Shown: positions 13,001 to 21,130 of the stretch, one piece after another
How positions within the stretch are numbered: position 1 is the first letter of the stretch
Layout of the letters: every line of letters starts with the position of its first letter
Source of the DNA: CAYVUV01 sp964455095
GTDB taxonomy: Bacteria; Desulfobacterota; Binatia; HRBIN30; CADEER01
Length of the DNA stretch: 45,035 nucleotides
Assembly: GCA_964455095.1 (NCBI GenBank)
Contig: CAYVUV010000304.1
Location: forward strand, 1-45,035
Direction: 5' to 3'
Translations under genes and position numbers: made by a program
Notes under the pieces: model-generated
What the model saw: the letters and a program-made list of their open reading frames with translations, nothing else
What the model was told of the DNA's origin: nothing
Databases searched by the model: none

Positions 13001-13504
13001 CTCGGGGGCGCGTATCTGCTCGAAGGACAGCCCGGCGCCGCCCGCGACGCCCTGCGCGAGAGTGCCGCGATCGTTTGTGATCGCCGCACGCAGGTCGCAA
13101 TGCTTCCCGAGGTGCTGGCCCTTCTCGCGGAGGCGCATCTGGCGCTTGGCGAACGCACCGAGGCCGTGGCCACGGCGCGCGAGGGCATCGAGCTGGGGCG
13201 CACCGGCGGATGCTACTACTCCGAAGCGCAGGCGCAACTCGCCCTGGCCGCGGCCTGGCTGGCGATGGATGGCGCCCGACCCCGCGCCGAGATCGAGTTC
13301 GCCCTCGAGCGCGCCGAGCAGCTGGTCGAGTCGATCGACGGTCGCTCCTTGTCGCCGCGGATCCTGGAGATGCGCGGGCGTCTCGCTACAGCGCTCGGTG
13401 ATGCTGCGGCATCCGAGCGGCTGCTGCGACTCGCGCTGGATCTGGACCGAGCGATCGGCGCCACAGGACATGCGGAGCGGCTGGCGAAGGAGTTGGGGGC
13501 ATGA
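10085..13504 (+). CDS. Paralogue B: zinc ribbon, class III cyclase homology domain, STAND/AAA ATPase, TPR tail
   Basis: 1,139 residues with the same order of domains as A. Zinc ribbon cysteines are at the same positions (3, 6, 17, 20, 28, 31, 42, 45). The linker after the second ribbon is formed by a 70 bp palindromic repeat (10230-10299), read as a Gly/Ala/Ser-rich peptide. Cyclase residues: metal Asp D107 and D151, Q147 at the Lys position, T221, G228 and R232. Walker A is AEAGTGKS and Walker B ILLEDLHW. The TPR tail is clearly diverged from A, C and D. The GTG start at 10085 is chosen because the zinc ribbon begins immediately after it (MRCSGCG). Its last codons (AAG GAG TTG) act as Shine-Dalgarno for C, whose ATG overlaps the stop. 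Confidence 0.9.
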   Translation: MRCSGCGQENREGRKFCAGCGAPLAFGCPACGTANEPGEKFCGECGTELGGRGSRRAAVAQADGSAGASPSQPSPRTYTPKHLADKILQSKSALEGERKQVTVLFADVKGSMELAEQLDPEEWHAILDKFFAILTDGVHRFEGTVNQYTGDGIMALFGAPIAHEDHAQRACYAALYIRDAVREYAKEVRESHGVPFGARIGLNSGAVVVGRIGDDLRMDYTAQGHVVGLAQRMEALAESGHICLSEHTARLVEGYFQLQDLGRSKVKGVAERVGVFGLEGVGAFRTRLDRSRARGLSTFVGRERDMAVLTGALERAHGGSGQVVGVVAEAGTGKSRLCSEFLDGCRAQEIPILAGRGVAHGKAIPMLPMLELWRAFYGITDDDTAEATRAKIAGRLLLMDDGFRDVLPVLFDVFGVPDPANPSPALDPEQRQKRIQGVVKRILHDPTYTGGTRVILLEDLHWFDGASDAFLATFVESVPATRDLWLLNFRPEYQARWMQRSYYQHLPLQPLAPDAIRQLLCDELGDDPSVAALPEMIHARTKGNPFFIEEVVQTLIESGQLTGTRGAYRLTTPVDALQVPATVQAVLAARIDRLSEREKRVLQTAAVIGKTFGETLLRCVLGSVVAIDEAALGQSLSALIAAEFLFEAALYPEVEYSFKHPLTQEVAAGSQLRERRTRVHAAVAQALEAAGGNLDERAAEIAQHWAEAEDRGRAARWHRRAAEWAGLSDPREGLRHWRRVRELAHGVEDQHERTELILQACNQFLSLGWRMGGSEEEAAAVFAEGRALTEGLGDRAATALLVGRYGLVRMSIAGSALDYVRYGEEAARLAQESGDPALRAAIGTFPAFGHFYTGDGEAVLTWSARVLEEVGSDSALGREIVGYSPRASMVFARARAFMHLGRLTEAWKQVGEAERVAEESGELEVLTWVQVARAQVTYACGNPESTLEHGRRSLGIAEKLDNESSRMLAYFVLGGAYLLEGQPGAARDALRESAAIVCDRRTQVAMLPEVLALLAEAHLALGERTEAVATAREGIELGRTGGCYYSEAQAQLALAAAWLAMDGARPRAEIEFALERAEQLVESIDGRSLSPRILEMRGRLATALGDAAASERLLRLALDLDRAIGATGHAERLAKELGA
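10230..10299. repeat. 70 bp palindromic repeat inserted in the coding linker of B
   Basis: Two 27-base arms (10230-10256 and 10273-10299) are inverted copies with a single mismatch, around a 16-base loop. The left arm contains gggcgaggctcccgcc. The element lies in frame between zinc ribbon and cyclase. A related 73 bp copy is in H at 28159-28231, so it is a dispersed REP/MITE-like family. Confidence 0.85.
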
Positions 13505-16500
13505 ACTGCGCACACTGCGGTAGCGACAATCCCGCCGGCAAGAAATTCTGCGGCGACTGCGGCGGCGCACTGCAGAATAGCTGCTCCCAATGCGGCGCGG
13601 AGAATCCGCCGAGCAAGAAGTTCTGCGGCGACTGTGGCGCGAGGATCACGGGGTTGGGGGTTGGGAAAGACGATCAGACCCCGCCCCTCAACCGCTCGAC
13701 CCCCAATCCTCTCTCTTACACTCCCAAACATCTCGCCGATAAAATCCTGCACTCGAAGTCCGCCCTCGAAGGCGAGCGCAAGCAGGTGACGGTGCTCTTC
13801 GCCGACGTGAAGGGCTCGATGGAGCTGGCCGAGCAGCTCGATCCGGAAGCGTGGCACACGATCCTCGACAAGTTCTTCGCCATCCTCACCGAGGGCGTGC
13901 ACCGCTTCGAGGGCACGGTGAACCAGTACACCGGCGACGGCATCATGGCGCTCTTCGGCGCGCCGATCGCGCACGAGGATCATGCGCAGCGGGCGTGTTA
14001 CGCGGCGCTGCATCTGCGCGACGAGCTCAAGCGCTACGCCGACGAGCTGCGGCGCACGGCCGGAGTGAGCCTGTCGACGCGCATCGGCATCAATTCGGGT
14101 GAGGTGGTGGTCGGCCGCATCGGCGACGACCTGCGCATGGACTATACGGCGCAGGGGCACACGGTCGGCCTGGCGCAGCGCATGGAGGCGCGTGCCGCGG
14201 CGGACAGCGCCTATCTCACCGAGCACACGGCCCGTCTGGTCGAGGGCTACTTCGCGCTGCGCGATCTCGGCGTCTTCGAGCTCAAGGGCGTGAGCACGCC
14301 GGTGACGGTCTACGAGCTCACCGGCGCCGGTGCGCTGCACAGCCGCCTCGACCGTTCCCGCGCTCGCGGCTTCTCGCGCTTCGTCGGGCGCGCCGACGAA
14401 CTGGCCGTGCTCGAGGCGGCGCTCAACCGCTCGCTCGACGGAAAGGGCGGCGTCGTGGGCGTAGTGGCACAGGCGGGAGTGGGCAAGAGCCGGCTCTGCC
14501 TCGAGTTCGTCGAGCGCTGCCGGGCGCGCGGCAGCGCCGTCTACGAGGCGCACTGTCCGTCGCACGGCAAGCTCGTCCCCCTGCTGCCGGTGCTCGAGAT
14601 GCTGCGCGACTACTTTGGCATCACCCACAAGGACGGCGATCAGCTCGCGCGCGAGAAGATCGCCGGGCGCATGCTGCTGCTCGACCGCGATCTCGACCCG
14701 TTCCTTCCGCTTGCCTTCGACTTCCTCGGCGTCCCGGACCCGCAGCGTCCGGCCCCGGCTCTCGATCCCGCCGTGCGTCAGCGGCAGCTCTTCACGTTCG
14801 TCCGCCGCCTGATCCAGGCCCGCAGCGCGCGCGAGCCGGCTGTCCTGCTCGTCGACGACGCGCACTGGATCGACGAGGCGAGCGACGCCTTCTTCGCCGA
14901 GGTCGCCGACGTGGTGCCGGGAACGCGGACGACTCTGCTGCTGAACTTCCGGCCCGAGTACAGCGCCGAGTGGATGGCGCGCGCGTCGTATCAGCAACTG
15001 CCGCTGCATCCGCTCGGCAGCGAAGCGATCGATGACCTGCTCGCCGATCTCCTCGGCACCGACCCGTCGCTCGCCCGCCTGCCGGCGCTGATGCGCGAGC
15101 GCACCGGCGGCAACCCGTTCTTCCTCGAGGAGATCGTCCACTCCCTGGTCGAGTCGGGCAGTCTCGCCGGGCAGCCGGGCGCCTACCGCCTGATGGCACC
15201 GCTCGATCGCCTCGACATCCCGCCGACCGTGCACGGCATCCTCGCGGCGCGCATCGATCGCCTGCCGGAGCGCGACAAGTCGCTCTTACAGACGGCGGCG
15301 GCGATCGGGCTGCGCTTCCCCGAGCCGCTGCTGCGCCGCGTGTGCGACCTGGCGACGGACGACTACGACGGCGCCGTCGCGGCGCTGCGCCGCGCCGAAC
15401 TGATCCACGAGGAGTCGCTCTATCCGGAGGTCGAGTACGCCTTTCGCCACCCGCTGACGCACGAGGTGGCGGAGCGCTCGCAGCTCGCGGCGCAGCGCCG
15501 CCGGGTGCACGTCGCCGTCGCGCGCGCCCTCGAGGAGCTGCACGCCGACAAGGCGGACGAGAACGCCGCCTTGCTCGCACACCACTGGGATCTCGGCGGC
15601 GAGGTCGAGCCGGCGGCGCAATGGCACCGCCGCGCCGCGGAATGGATCAAGGGGAGCAACGCTCCCGAGGCCCGCCGGCACTGGCAGCGGGTGCGCGAGC
15701 TCGCCGACCGGATCGGCGACGTCGCCCTCGCGGCGGAGCTCGGCCAGCAGTCCCGGCTGATGATCCTCGAGTACGGATGGCGGCTCGGGATGTCCGAAGA
15801 GGAGGCGAACGAGCTGCTGCAAGAGGGCGAAGCATGGGCCCGGCGCCACAACGATGCACGCGGCCTCGCCGCGCTGTACAACGCCTTCGCGATTCCCGCC
15901 GCCTTCGTCTTCGGGGATCCCGGCCGGGCGCGCGAAATGTCGGCCGCGGGCCTCCGCCTCGCCGAAGAGGCCGGCGACGGGCCGCTGGCGTGCGCGCTGG
16001 AGCTCCGCCTCTACTTCTCGGCGGCGGCCTTCGGCCGCGTGCCCGACGAGGCAGCCGCAATGGAGGCGGTGCTGCGGCGCTCGACCGAGGACATGGAGCG
16101 CGCTTCTCCGCTCGTCGGCTACGACGTGCTCGCGCTCGCGACCGCCTACCGCGGTTGGCCGGCGTTCAACGCGGGGCGGCTCGACGTCGCCCACGAGCAC
16201 TTCCGCCGCGGCGTCGAAGTCGCGCGCGCGCGCGGCGCGCTGGAGGTAACCGGCTGGGTCCTTGGGCTCATGAGCTATCTCTGGTGCGAATACGGCGACG
16301 GCGCTCGCGCCTTGGTCGCGGCGCGCGAGAGCCTGGACATCGCCGAGCGGATCGACAGCGCCCAGTCTCAGGGCCTGGCCCTGCATTCCTTCGGTCGCTC
16401 GCTCGCGCTCGCGGGCGACGCCGTCGCGGCGGTTTCGGCGCTGGAACGGGCACAGCCCTTCCTTGCGCGCACGATCCTGTTCTTCGAGCCGGAGGCATTG

Positions 16501-16890
16501 GGCGACCTCGCCCTCGCCCACTGTTCCCTCGGCGCGCTGGCGGAGGCAGAGGCGGCGGCCGAGCGGGCGCTGGATCGAGCCGTGCGCTGCAGCGCCTTTC
16601 GCGGCGAGGTCCTGGCGCTCCACGCCCTCGCCGCGGTCCGCCTCGCGCGCGGCGGCGACGCGGCGTCGCTTGCCGAAGCGGAACGGCTTCTCGACCGAGC
16701 CGAGTCGCGGGCCGCCGAGATCGGCTACGGCCTCATCCTGCCGCGCTTGCACGAGCGGCGCGCGGGTCTCGCGCGCCAGCGGGGCGACGCGGCTGCGGCC
16801 GAGGCTGCGATGCGCACAGCGCAACGCTTCTATCGGGAGATGGGCGCCACCGGCCACGCCGAACGGCTCGAACAGGAGCTGGCGTCGTGA
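13501..16890 (+). CDS. Paralogue C: zinc ribbon, class III cyclase homology domain, STAND/AAA ATPase, TPR tail
   Basis: 1,129 residues. The ATG overlaps the stop of B (ATGA at 13501-13504), with AAGGAG eight bases upstream inside B. The double zinc ribbon is MNCAHCG...KKFCGDCGG, then a second pair ending KKFCGDCGA. The linker (about 13648-13715) is made of gggttggggg/cccccaatcc inverted short repeats. Cyclase: D102, D146, Q142, T216, G223, R227. The ATPase P-loop is AQAGVGKS, with Walker B LLVDDAHWID where A, B and D have EDLHW. The tail is rich in Ala/Arg helical repeats and ends GATGHAERLEQELAS. It forms a translationally coupled chain with B and D, suggesting fixed stoichiometry or at least joint expression. 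Confidence 0.9.
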   Translation: MNCAHCGSDNPAGKKFCGDCGGALQNSCSQCGAENPPSKKFCGDCGARITGLGVGKDDQTPPLNRSTPNPLSYTPKHLADKILHSKSALEGERKQVTVLFADVKGSMELAEQLDPEAWHTILDKFFAILTEGVHRFEGTVNQYTGDGIMALFGAPIAHEDHAQRACYAALHLRDELKRYADELRRTAGVSLSTRIGINSGEVVVGRIGDDLRMDYTAQGHTVGLAQRMEARAAADSAYLTEHTARLVEGYFALRDLGVFELKGVSTPVTVYELTGAGALHSRLDRSRARGFSRFVGRADELAVLEAALNRSLDGKGGVVGVVAQAGVGKSRLCLEFVERCRARGSAVYEAHCPSHGKLVPLLPVLEMLRDYFGITHKDGDQLAREKIAGRMLLLDRDLDPFLPLAFDFLGVPDPQRPAPALDPAVRQRQLFTFVRRLIQARSAREPAVLLVDDAHWIDEASDAFFAEVADVVPGTRTTLLLNFRPEYSAEWMARASYQQLPLHPLGSEAIDDLLADLLGTDPSLARLPALMRERTGGNPFFLEEIVHSLVESGSLAGQPGAYRLMAPLDRLDIPPTVHGILAARIDRLPERDKSLLQTAAAIGLRFPEPLLRRVCDLATDDYDGAVAALRRAELIHEESLYPEVEYAFRHPLTHEVAERSQLAAQRRRVHVAVARALEELHADKADENAALLAHHWDLGGEVEPAAQWHRRAAEWIKGSNAPEARRHWQRVRELADRIGDVALAAELGQQSRLMILEYGWRLGMSEEEANELLQEGEAWARRHNDARGLAALYNAFAIPAAFVFGDPGRAREMSAAGLRLAEEAGDGPLACALELRLYFSAAAFGRVPDEAAAMEAVLRRSTEDMERASPLVGYDVLALATAYRGWPAFNAGRLDVAHEHFRRGVEVARARGALEVTGWVLGLMSYLWCEYGDGARALVAARESLDIAERIDSAQSQGLALHSFGRSLALAGDAVAAVSALERAQPFLARTILFFEPEALGDLALAHCSLGALAEAEAAAERALDRAVRCSAFRGEVLALHALAAVRLARGGDAASLAEAERLLDRAESRAAEIGYGLILPRLHERRAGLARQRGDAAAAEAAMRTAQRFYREMGATGHAERLEQELAS

Positions 16891-19800
16891 ACTGCACGAG
16901 CTGTGGCCACGAGAGCCCGGCAGGCGCGCGCTTCTGCATGCACTGCGCGGCGCCGCTGCCGCTCGCCTGCGGGGTGTGCGGGGCGGAGGTGCCGAAGGGC
17001 GCCCGCTTCTGCCCGCAGTGCGCGCAGCCCGTGGGTGCACCCGCGACGCCGCCGCCGCCGGCCGCGGCGGCCCGCAGCGTCGCCTCGTACACGCCGAAGC
17101 ACCTCGTCGACAAGATCCTGCAATCGAAGTCCGCCCTCGAAGGCGAGCGCAAGCAGGTCACGGTGCTCTTCGCCGACGTGAAGGGCTCGATGGAGCTGGC
17201 GGAGCAGCTCGACCCGGAAGAATGGCACACGATCCTCGATCGCTTCTTCGCCATCCTCACCGACGGCGTGCACCGCTTCGAGGGCACGGTGAACCAGTAC
17301 ACCGGCGACGGCATCATGGCGCTGTTCGGCGCGCCGATCGCGCACGAGGACCACGCCCAGCGCGCCTGTTACGCGGCGCTGCATGCACGCGACGAATTGA
17401 AGCGCCATGCCGACGCGCTGCGGGTGTCGCATGGGATCGATTTCTCGGTACGCATGGGCATCAACTCCGGCGCCGTGGTGGTGGGCAAGATCGGCGATGA
17501 TCTGCGCATGGACTACACCGCGCAAGGGCACACCGTCGGTGTGGCGCAGCGCATGGAGCAGGTGGCGACAGCCCACACGATCTGCGTGAGTGAGGCCACC
17601 GCCAAGACCGTCGCTGGCTATGTGACACTGCGCGATCTCGGCCCGACGAAGATCAAGGGCGTCAGCGAGCCGGTGCGCGTCTTCGAGCTCGAGAGCGCGA
17701 GCGAGCTGCGCACGCGGCTCCAGGTCGCACAGGCTCGCGGCCTGACGCGATTCGTCGGCCGCGACGCCGAGATGGACGTGCTGGCGACGGCGCTGGCGCG
17801 CGCCCGTGCCGGCAACGGACAGGTGATCGGCGTCGTCGCCGAGGCTGGGACCGGCAAGAGCCGGCTGTGCTACGAGTTCGCCGAACACTGCCGCGCCGCT
17901 GGCATGCGCGTTATCGAAGGGCGCTGCGCGGCGCATGGCCGCAACGTTCCCCTCCTGCCGATCCTGCAGATCTTTCGCCACTACTACGGCATCACCGAGC
18001 AGGACTCCGACCGCAGCGCGCGCGAGAAGCTCGCCGGACACCTGCTGCTATTGGACGACGCCTATCGCGAGGTTCTCCCGGTCCTCTTCGAGTTCTTCGG
18101 CGTGCCCGACCCGGAACGGCCGGTGCCGCACATCGACCCCGAGCTGAAGCAGCGCCAACTCTTCGGTGTGTTGCGCAAGCTGGTGCAGCACGGCGCCGAG
18201 GACACCGTGGCGCTGATCGAGGACCTGCACTGGATGGACGGCGCCAGCGCCGCGTGGTTGGAGCACTGGGTGGACGCCATCGCCGGCACGCGCTTCGTGC
18301 TGCTCGTCAACTTCCGTCCGGAGTTCGAGGCGACGTGGGTGCGCAGGTCCTACTATCAGCAGTTGCCGCTGGCGCCGCTGACCGCCGCGGCGGTGCACCA
18401 ACTGCTCGCCGCCCTGCTCGGGTCCGATCCGAGCATCGCCGGGCTGGCGGACGCGATCCACGTGCGCACCGGTGGCAATCCCTTCTTCACCGAAGAGGTG
18501 GTCCAGACGCTGATCGAGTCGGGGAAGCTCCAGGGCAGCGCGGGGGAGTATCGGCTGACGGCGCCGGTCGAGACGCTCGACGTTCCCGCCAGCGTGCAGG
18601 CCGTGCTGGCGGCGCGCATCGATCGTCTGGCGGAGCGCGACAAGCAGGTGCTGCAGACCGCGGCGGTGATCGGGAAGGAGTTCAGTGAACCGGTGCTGCT
18701 GCAGGTACTTGCCGACCTCGCACCTCGAGATGCGTGGCCGGCAGACCTCGCCGCGGCGCTGCGCTCACTCGCCCAGGCGGAGTTCGTCTACGAGCAGGCG
18801 CTCTACCCGGTGGCCGAGTACACCTTCAAGCACCCGCTGACGCAGCAGGTGGCGTACGACACCTTGCTACGCGATCGCCGGGCGCGCGTGCACGCGGCAG
18901 TGGCGCGCGCCAGCGCCGAGATCTACGCCGAGAAGCTCGATGAGAAGGCTGCCTTGCTGGCGCACCACTGCGAGCAGGCCGGCGACGCTTTGCAAGCCGC
19001 GCTCTGGCACCGGCGCGCCGCAGAGTGGTCGGGGGTGACTAACGCCATCGAGGGAATGCGGCACTGGGAGCACGTGCGTCGCTTGTTGCGGCCGCTCCCG
19101 CATACGCAGGAGACCTTGCAACTCGGCGTCACGGCCTGCGTGGGGAATCTCAACCTCTGCTGGCGGCTCGGCACGCCGCTCGCCGACGCCACGGAGGTCT
19201 TCGAGGAAGGCCAGCGACTGGCAGAGGAGGCCGGCGACCTGCGCGCACTGGCGGCCCTGCACGGCACCTACGGGTGTGCGCTAGGCCTCGTGGGCGGGGA
19301 CTCGGACGACTACGCGCGCTACAGCCGCGAAGCGGTACGACTCGCCGACCAGACCGAAGATCAGGGACTGCAAATCGCTCAACGCGCGTTTCTGGGCTTC
19401 GGTACGACCTTCGCCGGCCGCATCGCCGAAGGGCTCGAGTCCTGCGAGATCGCCTGCCGGACGCTGCCGGCAGATCCGGCGCTCGGTGTCGAGTTCACCG
19501 GCTACAGCCCATTTCTGGGCATCGTGATGGTGCAGGCGTGGCTTCTCGCCCGGCTCGGGCGCCTCGACGAGTCCACGGCGGTGCGCGAGCGAGCGGAAAA
19601 CCTGGCGCGGGCGCATGGAGACGTCGAGGTCCTAACGTGGATGCAGTTGCCTGGCATGGAGGTGGCCATTCTTCGACAAGACCCGGCCGCTGCGCACCGC
19701 CATGCCCGCTCTGCCCTGGAGACGGGCGCCCGATCCACTACTCCGCAATCGGTCTTCGTCGGCTCTTTCGCACTCGGGACCGCGCATCGACTCAACGAGG

Positions 19801-20273
19801 CCTGGCACGATGCCATCGCGATTCTGGAAGAGGCGCTGCGCATGGCCACCGGCGGCAACAATCGAATGTTCGAGGGCCGGGCCCGTGCCGAGCTCGCCCA
19901 AGCGTTACTCGGGCGCGGCGAGCTGGACCGGGCGGAACAGGAAGCGCAAAGGGCGGTCGTGGTCGCGCAGGCGCTGCACAGCCGATACGACGGAGCGTAC
20001 GCGAACCTCTCGCTGGCCCGCATCCAGCTCCGCCGCGCCGATGAGGCGGCGCCCGTGCGCGCCGAGCAGTCGCTGGTCCGGGCCCAGGAGCTGATCGACG
20101 AAACCGGCGGTCGCGCACTGCAGCCCGAGGTGCACGAACGCCGCGCCCACCTGGCGCGCCGGCGCGGCGACGCGCCCGCCGCGCAGCGCGAGATTGCGGA
20201 AGCCCGACGGCTCTACGCCGAGATGGGCGCCACCGCGCAGGTGGCGCGGCTGGCGCAGGAGCTCGCGTCATGA
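16887..20273 (+). CDS. Paralogue D: zinc ribbon, class III cyclase homology domain, STAND/AAA ATPase, TPR tail
   Basis: 1,128 residues. The GTG start overlaps the stop of C (GTGA, 16887-16890), with CAGGAG upstream in the last codons of C. A much longer frame is open upstream but overlaps C in another phase and is not coding. Zinc ribbons: NCTSCGHES...FCMHCA and CGVCGAEV...FCPQCA. The linker is a simple Ala/Pro stretch rather than a recognisable repeat insertion. Cyclase: D97, D141, Q137, T211, G218, R222. P-loop AEAGTGKS, Walker B ALIEDLHWMDG. The helical tail ends EMGATAQVARLAQELAS. Likely function as for A-C: a large intracellular sensor with a nucleotide-cyclase-like output. The input and product are unknown. 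Confidence 0.9.
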   Translation: MNCTSCGHESPAGARFCMHCAAPLPLACGVCGAEVPKGARFCPQCAQPVGAPATPPPPAAAARSVASYTPKHLVDKILQSKSALEGERKQVTVLFADVKGSMELAEQLDPEEWHTILDRFFAILTDGVHRFEGTVNQYTGDGIMALFGAPIAHEDHAQRACYAALHARDELKRHADALRVSHGIDFSVRMGINSGAVVVGKIGDDLRMDYTAQGHTVGVAQRMEQVATAHTICVSEATAKTVAGYVTLRDLGPTKIKGVSEPVRVFELESASELRTRLQVAQARGLTRFVGRDAEMDVLATALARARAGNGQVIGVVAEAGTGKSRLCYEFAEHCRAAGMRVIEGRCAAHGRNVPLLPILQIFRHYYGITEQDSDRSAREKLAGHLLLLDDAYREVLPVLFEFFGVPDPERPVPHIDPELKQRQLFGVLRKLVQHGAEDTVALIEDLHWMDGASAAWLEHWVDAIAGTRFVLLVNFRPEFEATWVRRSYYQQLPLAPLTAAAVHQLLAALLGSDPSIAGLADAIHVRTGGNPFFTEEVVQTLIESGKLQGSAGEYRLTAPVETLDVPASVQAVLAARIDRLAERDKQVLQTAAVIGKEFSEPVLLQVLADLAPRDAWPADLAAALRSLAQAEFVYEQALYPVAEYTFKHPLTQQVAYDTLLRDRRARVHAAVARASAEIYAEKLDEKAALLAHHCEQAGDALQAALWHRRAAEWSGVTNAIEGMRHWEHVRRLLRPLPHTQETLQLGVTACVGNLNLCWRLGTPLADATEVFEEGQRLAEEAGDLRALAALHGTYGCALGLVGGDSDDYARYSREAVRLADQTEDQGLQIAQRAFLGFGTTFAGRIAEGLESCEIACRTLPADPALGVEFTGYSPFLGIVMVQAWLLARLGRLDESTAVRERAENLARAHGDVEVLTWMQLPGMEVAILRQDPAAAHRHARSALETGARSTTPQSVFVGSFALGTAHRLNEAWHDAIAILEEALRMATGGNNRMFEGRARAELAQALLGRGELDRAEQEAQRAVVVAQALHSRYDGAYANLSLARIQLRRADEAAPVRAEQSLVRAQELIDETGGRALQPEVHERRAHLARRRGDAPAAQREIAEARRLYAEMGATAQVARLAQELAS

Positions 20274-21124
20274 GCTGCGCCGCCTGCGGGCACGAGAACC
20301 GGCCCGGCGCCAAGTTCTGCGAGGAGTGCGCCGCACCGATCACGCGTGTGTGTGCCTGCGGATCGGAGCTGCGGCCAACCGCGAAGTTCTGCGACGAATG
20401 CGGCGCGGCGATCAGGGTGTCAGGTGTTAAGGGGTTGGGTGCCAGGGAAAATGCAGAGTCCCGAAGACCCATCAGCCTCGGGAAGGACGCGATCGGCCAG
20501 TTGCTGGCGGATCTGCTCGGCACCGATCCGAGCCTCGGGGCACTGGTGGCGCCGATCCACGCGCGCACCGGCGGCAACCCGTTCTTCACCGAAGAGGTGG
20601 CGCAGTCGCTGATCGAGTCCGGGCATCTCCAGGGCAGTCGCGGCGCCTACCGCCTGGTGTCGCCGATCGAGCGACTCGAGGTGCCGGCGACGGTGCAGGC
20701 CATTCTGGCGGCGCGCATCGATCGGCTGCCGGAGCGCGAGAAGCGGCTGCTCGGCGATCTCTCCGCTGCCGAGTCCGCGGCCCGCGAGGCCATCGCGCTC
20801 TGCCGATATTCGCAGCGCGGCAGCTTCGAAGCCGAGGCCCATGGCATCCTGGCGCGGGCGCTCCTGCGCCGCGACGGCGTGCCGGCGCGCGAAGCCGTCG
20901 AAGGGGCCCTTGCGGCTGCCGCCGCGCTGATCGAACGCACGGGGGCGAAGATCCTCGCCCCGGCGCTTTGCGAGTGGCGCGCCGAGCTCGCCGCGGTGCT
21001 CGGTGACAACGCGATGCGCCTGCAACTGCTGCGCGAGGCCCATCAGCTCTACGAACAGATCGGCGCCCCGCTCCAGGCGCGACGCCTCGGCCAACGGCTG
21101 TCGGAATCGACGTTCTGTTCCTGA
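20270..21124 (+). CDS. Paralogue E: internally deleted array member (zinc ribbon plus ATPase and TPR fragments)
   Basis: 284 residues, started by an ATG overlapping the stop of D (ATGA). The N-terminal double zinc ribbon (MSCAACGHEN...KFCEECA, CACGSE...KFCDECG) is followed by a short repeat-derived linker. It then jumps directly to the end of the ATPase region (LLADLLGTDPSLGALVAPIHARTGGNPFF in two pieces of the family pattern) and, after PEREKRLL, to the last part of the TPR tail. The cyclase, Walker A, Walker B and most repeats are missing. Both junctions keep frame (near 20470 and 20750). It may be a small adaptor or decoy, a decaying gene, or an assembly artefact of the repeats. I favour decay. 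Confidence 0.7.
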   Translation: MSCAACGHENRPGAKFCEECAAPITRVCACGSELRPTAKFCDECGAAIRVSGVKGLGARENAESRRPISLGKDAIGQLLADLLGTDPSLGALVAPIHARTGGNPFFTEEVAQSLIESGHLQGSRGAYRLVSPIERLEVPATVQAILAARIDRLPEREKRLLGDLSAAESAAREAIALCRYSQRGSFEAEAHGILARALLRRDGVPAREAVEGALAAAAALIERTGAKILAPALCEWRAELAAVLGDNAMRLQLLREAHQLYEQIGAPLQARRLGQRLSESTFCS

Positions 21125-21130
21125 ACTCAC

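Noticed and set aside
15342..16886. A long upstream extension of paralogue D overlapping C
   Set aside because: The extension is Arg/Pro/Ala-rich antiphase sequence; the zinc ribbon of D begins exactly at the GTG 16887 that overlaps the stop of C.
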